Assembly: GCA_017420605.1 (NCBI GenBank)
Contig: JAFOIS010000160.1
Location: forward strand, 1 to 16,732
Origin: Lachnospiraceae bacterium
GTDB lineage: Bacteria; Bacillota; Clostridia; Lachnospirales; Lachnospiraceae
Length of the DNA stretch: 16,732 nt
Direction of reading: 5' to 3'
Positions 14,543 through 16,732 of the stretch are shown here, piece by piece. The position numbers and the translations under genes were made by a program. Every line of letters begins with the position of its first letter. Position 1 is the stretch's first letter. The notes below the pieces were generated by a model, which worked only from the letters and a program-made list of their open reading frames with translations, did not search any database and had not been told where the DNA came from.

Positions 14543-15205
14543 TCAGTAGTTTTCCGCGTTGATCTCGAAGTAACTCTGCGGATGCGCGCAGACCGGGCAG
14601 ACTTCCGGGGCGGCCGTGCCCACGACGATATGGCCGCAGTTGCGGCATTCCCATACCTTGACTTCGCTCTTTTTGAACACTTCCTGCGCTTCTACGTTCC
14701 GAAGGAGGGCACGGTAGCGTTCTTCATGATGCTTCTCGATCGCGGCGACCATGCGGAATTTCGCTGCCAGCTCCGGGAAGCCTTCCTTCTCCGCGGTGAC
14801 GGCAAAGCCTTCGTACATATCCGTCCACTCGTAGTTTTCACCGTCCGCGGCGGCGGCCAGGTTCTCCGCCGTGCTGCCGATGCCGTTCAGTTCCTTGAAC
14901 CACATTTTCGCGTGTTCTTTTTCGTTGTCGGCGGTCTTCAGGAACAGGGCAGAAATCTGCTCAAAACCGTCCTTTTTGGCGCGGGAGGCGAAATAGGTGT
15001 ATTTGTTGCGGGCCTGGGATTCACCGGCAAACGCGGCTTCCAGGTTTTTCTCTGTCTGTGTGCCGGCGTAGGGGTTCTTCTTCGGCGCTTCCGCTTCGAC
15101 CTTCACGAATTTCGACGCGGGCTGCTTGCAGACCGGGCATCTGAAATCCTCCGGCAGGGGACCTTCGTGTATATAACCGCAGACTGAGCATTTCCACTTT
15201 TCCAT
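14543..15205 (-). CDS. rbr: Rubrerythrin (NADH-peroxidase type) with two rubredoxin domains, internal start
   Basis: From ATG 15205 a 220-residue protein can be made on its own. An AAAAAAGGAGG site eight bases upstream is the best ribosome site in the window, yet it lies inside the ferredoxin-like reading frame. Residues 6-26 form an N-terminal rubredoxin (Cys6, 9, 23, 26). Residues about 50-175 form the ferritin-like diiron domain with ligand motifs [19 protein letters not shown] and EKHHEERY. Residues 187-206 form a C-terminal rubredoxin (Cys187, 190, 203, 206). This layout is common in anaerobic Bacillota, where such proteins reduce hydrogen peroxide to water in the cytosol. The product overlaps the fused entry exactly, and the two should be read as alternative products of one locus. 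Confidence 0.85.
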   Translation of the reverse strand: MEKWKCSVCGYIHEGPLPEDFRCPVCKQPASKFVKVEAEAPKKNPYAGTQTEKNLEAAFAGESQARNKYTYFASRAKKDGFEQISALFLKTADNEKEHAKMWFKELNGIGSTAENLAAAADGENYEWTDMYEGFAVTAEKEGFPELAAKFRMVAAIEKHHEERYRALLRNVEAQEVFKKSEVKVWECRNCGHIVVGTAAPEVCPVCAHPQSYFEINAENY

Positions 15206-15706
15206 TGTATTTTCCTCCTTTTTTATAACAGGTTCGTTGCAGGGGAGCGTTTCCAAAAGGAAATGCAGGGCTTCTTTCGGGAAGCCCGATTCCGTCTCAA
15301 ACGCGAGCATATCCTCGAGCATAAGATGCGCATTGGCGCTCTGCGGAAGCATGTATCCGGCCTCCCGAAGAAGATCTTCGGCCATGATCCGGCTGGATCT
15401 TTTCAGTGCTTCTGCATAAGGACCGGGGAGTCCTCCGGCGATCATTTCCTGCTCCGCTTTGCTGCTGACGAGCTGGCGGAGCGCCGCGGCCACTTCTTCC
15501 GTCTTGGCTTGCTGCGGCGGATATTCGCGCGGGACAAGGCTGATGGCTTTCGAGGGACAGGCGTCTGCGCAGGCGCCGCAGCCGGTGCATTTTTCCGGAT
15601 CGATCACGCTGTTTTCCGTGTCGGACGCGCCGGTAGGACAGACATAAAGGCAGAGACAGTCTTTTTCGCACAGCCGGATATTTCTGACGGCTACTTTTTC
15701 ACCCAT
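14543..15706 (-). CDS. Ferredoxin-like domain fused in frame to double-rubredoxin rubrerythrin
   Basis: A 387-residue open frame from ATG 15706 (GGAGG seven to eight bases upstream) to TGA at 14543. Residues 1-60 are ferredoxin-like: a first set [12 protein letters not shown] (Cys13, 17, 19, 23, an altered CxxxCxCxxxCP spacing) and a canonical [12 protein letters not shown] set, so one or two [4Fe-4S] clusters. Residues about 65-167 are a helical region not recognised. A short linker (IKKEENT) leads directly to the rubrerythrin part from residue 168. No stop codon separates them. The ATG lies four bases after the stop of the double-rubredoxin gene, so the two are translationally coupled. Either a true fusion is made, or this is two genes in which the first lost its stop. 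An electron relay from ferredoxin to the diiron peroxidase site would make sense; that is inference. Confidence 0.7.
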   Translation of the reverse strand: MGEKVAVRNIRLCEKDCLCLYVCPTGASDTENSVIDPEKCTGCGACADACPSKAISLVPREYPPQQAKTEEVAAALRQLVSSKAEQEMIAGGLPGPYAEALKRSSRIMAEDLLREAGYMLPQSANAHLMLEDMLAFETESGFPKEALHFLLETLPCNEPVIKKEENTMEKWKCSVCGYIHEGPLPEDFRCPVCKQPASKFVKVEAEAPKKNPYAGTQTEKNLEAAFAGESQARNKYTYFASRAKKDGFEQISALFLKTADNEKEHAKMWFKELNGIGSTAENLAAAADGENYEWTDMYEGFAVTAEKEGFPELAAKFRMVAAIEKHHEERYRALLRNVEAQEVFKKSEVKVWECRNCGHIVVGTAAPEVCPVCAHPQSYFEINAENY

Positions 15707-15710
15707 ATGC

Positions 15711-16340
15711 TCATCCTCCGATCTTTTCAAATTTGCGGTTCGGGACCTTGCATACCGGACAGACCTCCGGCAGCGTATCGCCCACATATACGAAACCGCA
15801 GATGGTGCACACGTATACGCCGGTGTTTTCCGGCAGGGTATCCCCCTCCCGTTCGTAACGGGTGAGAAGGGATTTCAGGATGCGCGTTACTTTTTCGCTC
15901 CAGACAAGGCTCCGCAAGGCGCCGCGGTCGCCATTCTCTTTCGCGGCGGCGTTTGCCGCAGGGAAAAGCGTGCCGAGATCGGCGTTTACCAGTTCCAGAA
16001 GCCGGCTGAAAGAAGGATCGGCCGGTTTTTCGTACTGCGTCCCGAACCAGTCCGCCAGTTTCCGGAAGGCGGCCGCCTGCTCGGGCAGGTACTGTTTTTC
16101 ACACCCCCTGGCAAGATTGGAACAGAGCGCAGCGGTCTCAATGGCCGAAAGAGGTTTCAGCGCGGCAGCCTCCGATGAGACCGCATCCGTATCTGCCGCG
16201 GACGGGGCCGCTCCTTCGGGAACGAAATCCGCTTTGGCAGCGCCGCAGAGAGGACACTTCCAGTCCTCCGGCAGGTCCGCCCAGGGGACGTTTCCCGCTT
16301 CGTCATAAACGTAACCACAGATTGAGCAAATATACCGCAT
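15711..16340 (-). CDS. Double-rubredoxin protein with helical middle domain
   Basis: A 209-residue protein with GGAAGGAGG six bases before its ATG. The N-terminal rubredoxin has Cys5, 8, 29, 32 in [12 protein letters not shown] and [11 protein letters not shown], with a shortened loop between the pairs. The C-terminal one (Cys178, 181, 194, 197; [20 protein letters not shown]) is of the compact rubrerythrin type. Residues about 60-165 are predicted helical with [18 protein letters not shown]. No ferritin-like ExxH pairs are visible there, so it is probably not a diiron enzyme. It is likely a cytosolic electron carrier for the rubrerythrin encoded just downstream, or a rubrerythrin relative that lost its iron site. 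It is the first gene of the operon and is driven by the promoter at 16410-16438. Confidence 0.78.
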   Translation of the reverse strand: MRYICSICGYVYDEAGNVPWADLPEDWKCPLCGAAKADFVPEGAAPSAADTDAVSSEAAALKPLSAIETAALCSNLARGCEKQYLPEQAAAFRKLADWFGTQYEKPADPSFSRLLELVNADLGTLFPAANAAAKENGDRGALRSLVWSEKVTRILKSLLTRYEREGDTLPENTGVYVCTICGFVYVGDTLPEVCPVCKVPNRKFEKIGG

Positions 16341-16360
16341 CTAAAACCTCCTTCCGCGTC

Positions 16361-16383
16361 GGCGGGACAGTGCATTTCCCGCC
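16361..16383 (-). other. Hairpin in the leader of the rubredoxin-rubrerythrin operon
   Basis: GGCGGGA (16361-16367) pairs with TCCCGCC (16377-16383) around a nine-base loop, in the 5' leader about ten bases before the ribosome site. It may stabilise the mRNA. No PerR-type or Rex-type operator was recognised nearby. Confidence 0.4.
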
Positions 16384-16409
16384 CGTTATCTGCTCTGTAC
16401 TACAAAAAC

Positions 16410-16438
16410 AGCATAACAAAGCCCGTGTTCGCCGTCAA
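16410..16438 (-). promoter_or_regulatory. Promoter of the rubredoxin-rubrerythrin operon
   Basis: On the minus strand TTGACG (16433-16438), a 17-base spacer and TATGCT (16410-16415) form a good SigA promoter. The -35 contains the TGA stop (16435-16437) of the upstream GNAT gene. Confidence 0.7.
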
Positions 16439-16732
16439 CAAACCGGGATCCGTTCTGTTCCGGCTTCATTCCAGGCAGTGTACCGGTCATACGGGATGCC
16501 CATGTCGTCGAAGACGCCCCGCCAGCGCCCGGGCATGTCGTCCATGAAATACCAGGGGCGGAAGCCGAGCTTAAGATAGGTCCGGATGGCCGGAATACGG
16601 AATTCGTCCGTGAGAAGCTTGATGCGGGAAATCCCCTCGCGGGTCATTCTGTCCACGGCCGCGGCGCAGACCGGCGCCGACAGGCCGAGCCCCATGAACG
16701 GTTCGTCCATGCCGACCATGTGTAGAGAGGAC
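16435..16732 (-). CDS. GNAT-family N-acetyltransferase (C-terminal part, cut by window edge)
   Basis: About 99 C-terminal residues; the 5' end lies beyond base 16732 and the frame stays open to the edge. The piece has a short strand (LHMVGMDEPFMGLGLS) at the place of the acetyl-CoA-binding Q/R-x-x-G-x-G/A loop, with only part of the consensus kept. A helix follows (APVCAAAVDRMTREG), then IKLLTDEFRIPAIRTYLKLG and FRPWYF, the typical GNAT C-terminal half where the substrate residue loop T-D-x-x-R-x-P-A-I-x-x-Y-x-x-L-G-F is well conserved. The acceptor is unknown. Its stop overlaps the next promoter, so it may read through into the rubredoxin operon. Confidence 0.75.
   Translation of the reverse strand, partial: SSLHMVGMDEPFMGLGLSAPVCAAAVDRMTREGISRIKLLTDEFRIPAIRTYLKLGFRPWYFMDDMPGRWRGVFDDMGIPYDRYTAWNEAGTERIPVC

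Noticed and set aside
15215..15235. A AAA AAG heptamer in frame just before the rubrerythrin start, like a -1 frameshift site
   Set aside because: It is explained by the A-rich Shine-Dalgarno region (AAAAAAGGAGG), and the zero frame already continues into rubrerythrin, so no shift is needed.
15707..15787. Upstream extension of the ferredoxin-rubrerythrin frame to an ATG at 15787
   Set aside because: It would overlap the end of the double-rubredoxin gene, lacks a ribosome site and adds a non-conserved Arg-rich segment. ATG 15706 has a good GGAGG site.

Overview
The window is GC-rich, densely packed bacterial DNA. Coding is tight, Shine-Dalgarno sites are strong AGGAGG-type, and there are two rubredoxin/rubrerythrin-type oxygen-defence proteins. 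Together with a pyruvate-dehydrogenase-like complex and a corrinoid-methyltransferase homologue, this points to a strict anaerobe of the Bacillota (Clostridia- or Erysipelotrichia-like). That taxonomic call is inference. No rRNA, tRNA, CRISPR, insertion sequence or phage gene was seen, and no gene-free stretch exceeds 300 bases.

Left (1-1788): two minus-strand genes, the N-terminus of an M32 carboxypeptidase (cut by the window edge) and a TIGR04076 protein. A DeoR-family regulator runs away from them on the plus strand.

Centre-left (1789-7300): a plus-strand operon for a complete 2-oxoacid dehydrogenase complex in the order E2, E3, E1. The E1 is one 821-residue alpha-beta fusion. The regulator promoter and the operon promoter carry the same 10-bp-spaced TGTTAT direct repeats, so the DeoR protein probably controls both. 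A long bidirectional hairpin terminator at 7263-7300 closes the operon.

Centre (7323-11237): on the minus strand, a two-gene unit of a composite protein (membrane HEYGH domain joined to an S33 prolyl-iminopeptidase-like hydrolase) and a MelB-type GPH cation symporter. A LysR regulator is divergent from it across an AT-rich, palindrome-rich spacer.

Centre-right (11234-14490): a plus-strand pair behind its own promoter. First is a monomethylamine-methyltransferase (MtmB)-family protein in which the pyrrolysine position is an ordinary leucine (CTC codon). Second is a xanthine/uracil-type (AzgA/NCS2-like) permease. No corrinoid protein is visible. This pair is the best candidate for an undescribed system: a pyrrolysine-free MtmB-type methyltransferase acting on a methylated substrate brought in by the permease. 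A perfect 13-bp bidirectional terminator follows.

Right (14543-16732, minus strand): a truncated GNAT acetyltransferase, then an oxygen/peroxide-defence operon. The operon encodes a double-rubredoxin protein and a ferredoxin-like protein whose frame runs without a stop into a double-rubredoxin rubrerythrin. The rubrerythrin keeps its own strong ribosome binding site inside the upstream coding sequence, so a fusion and a free rubrerythrin could both be made.
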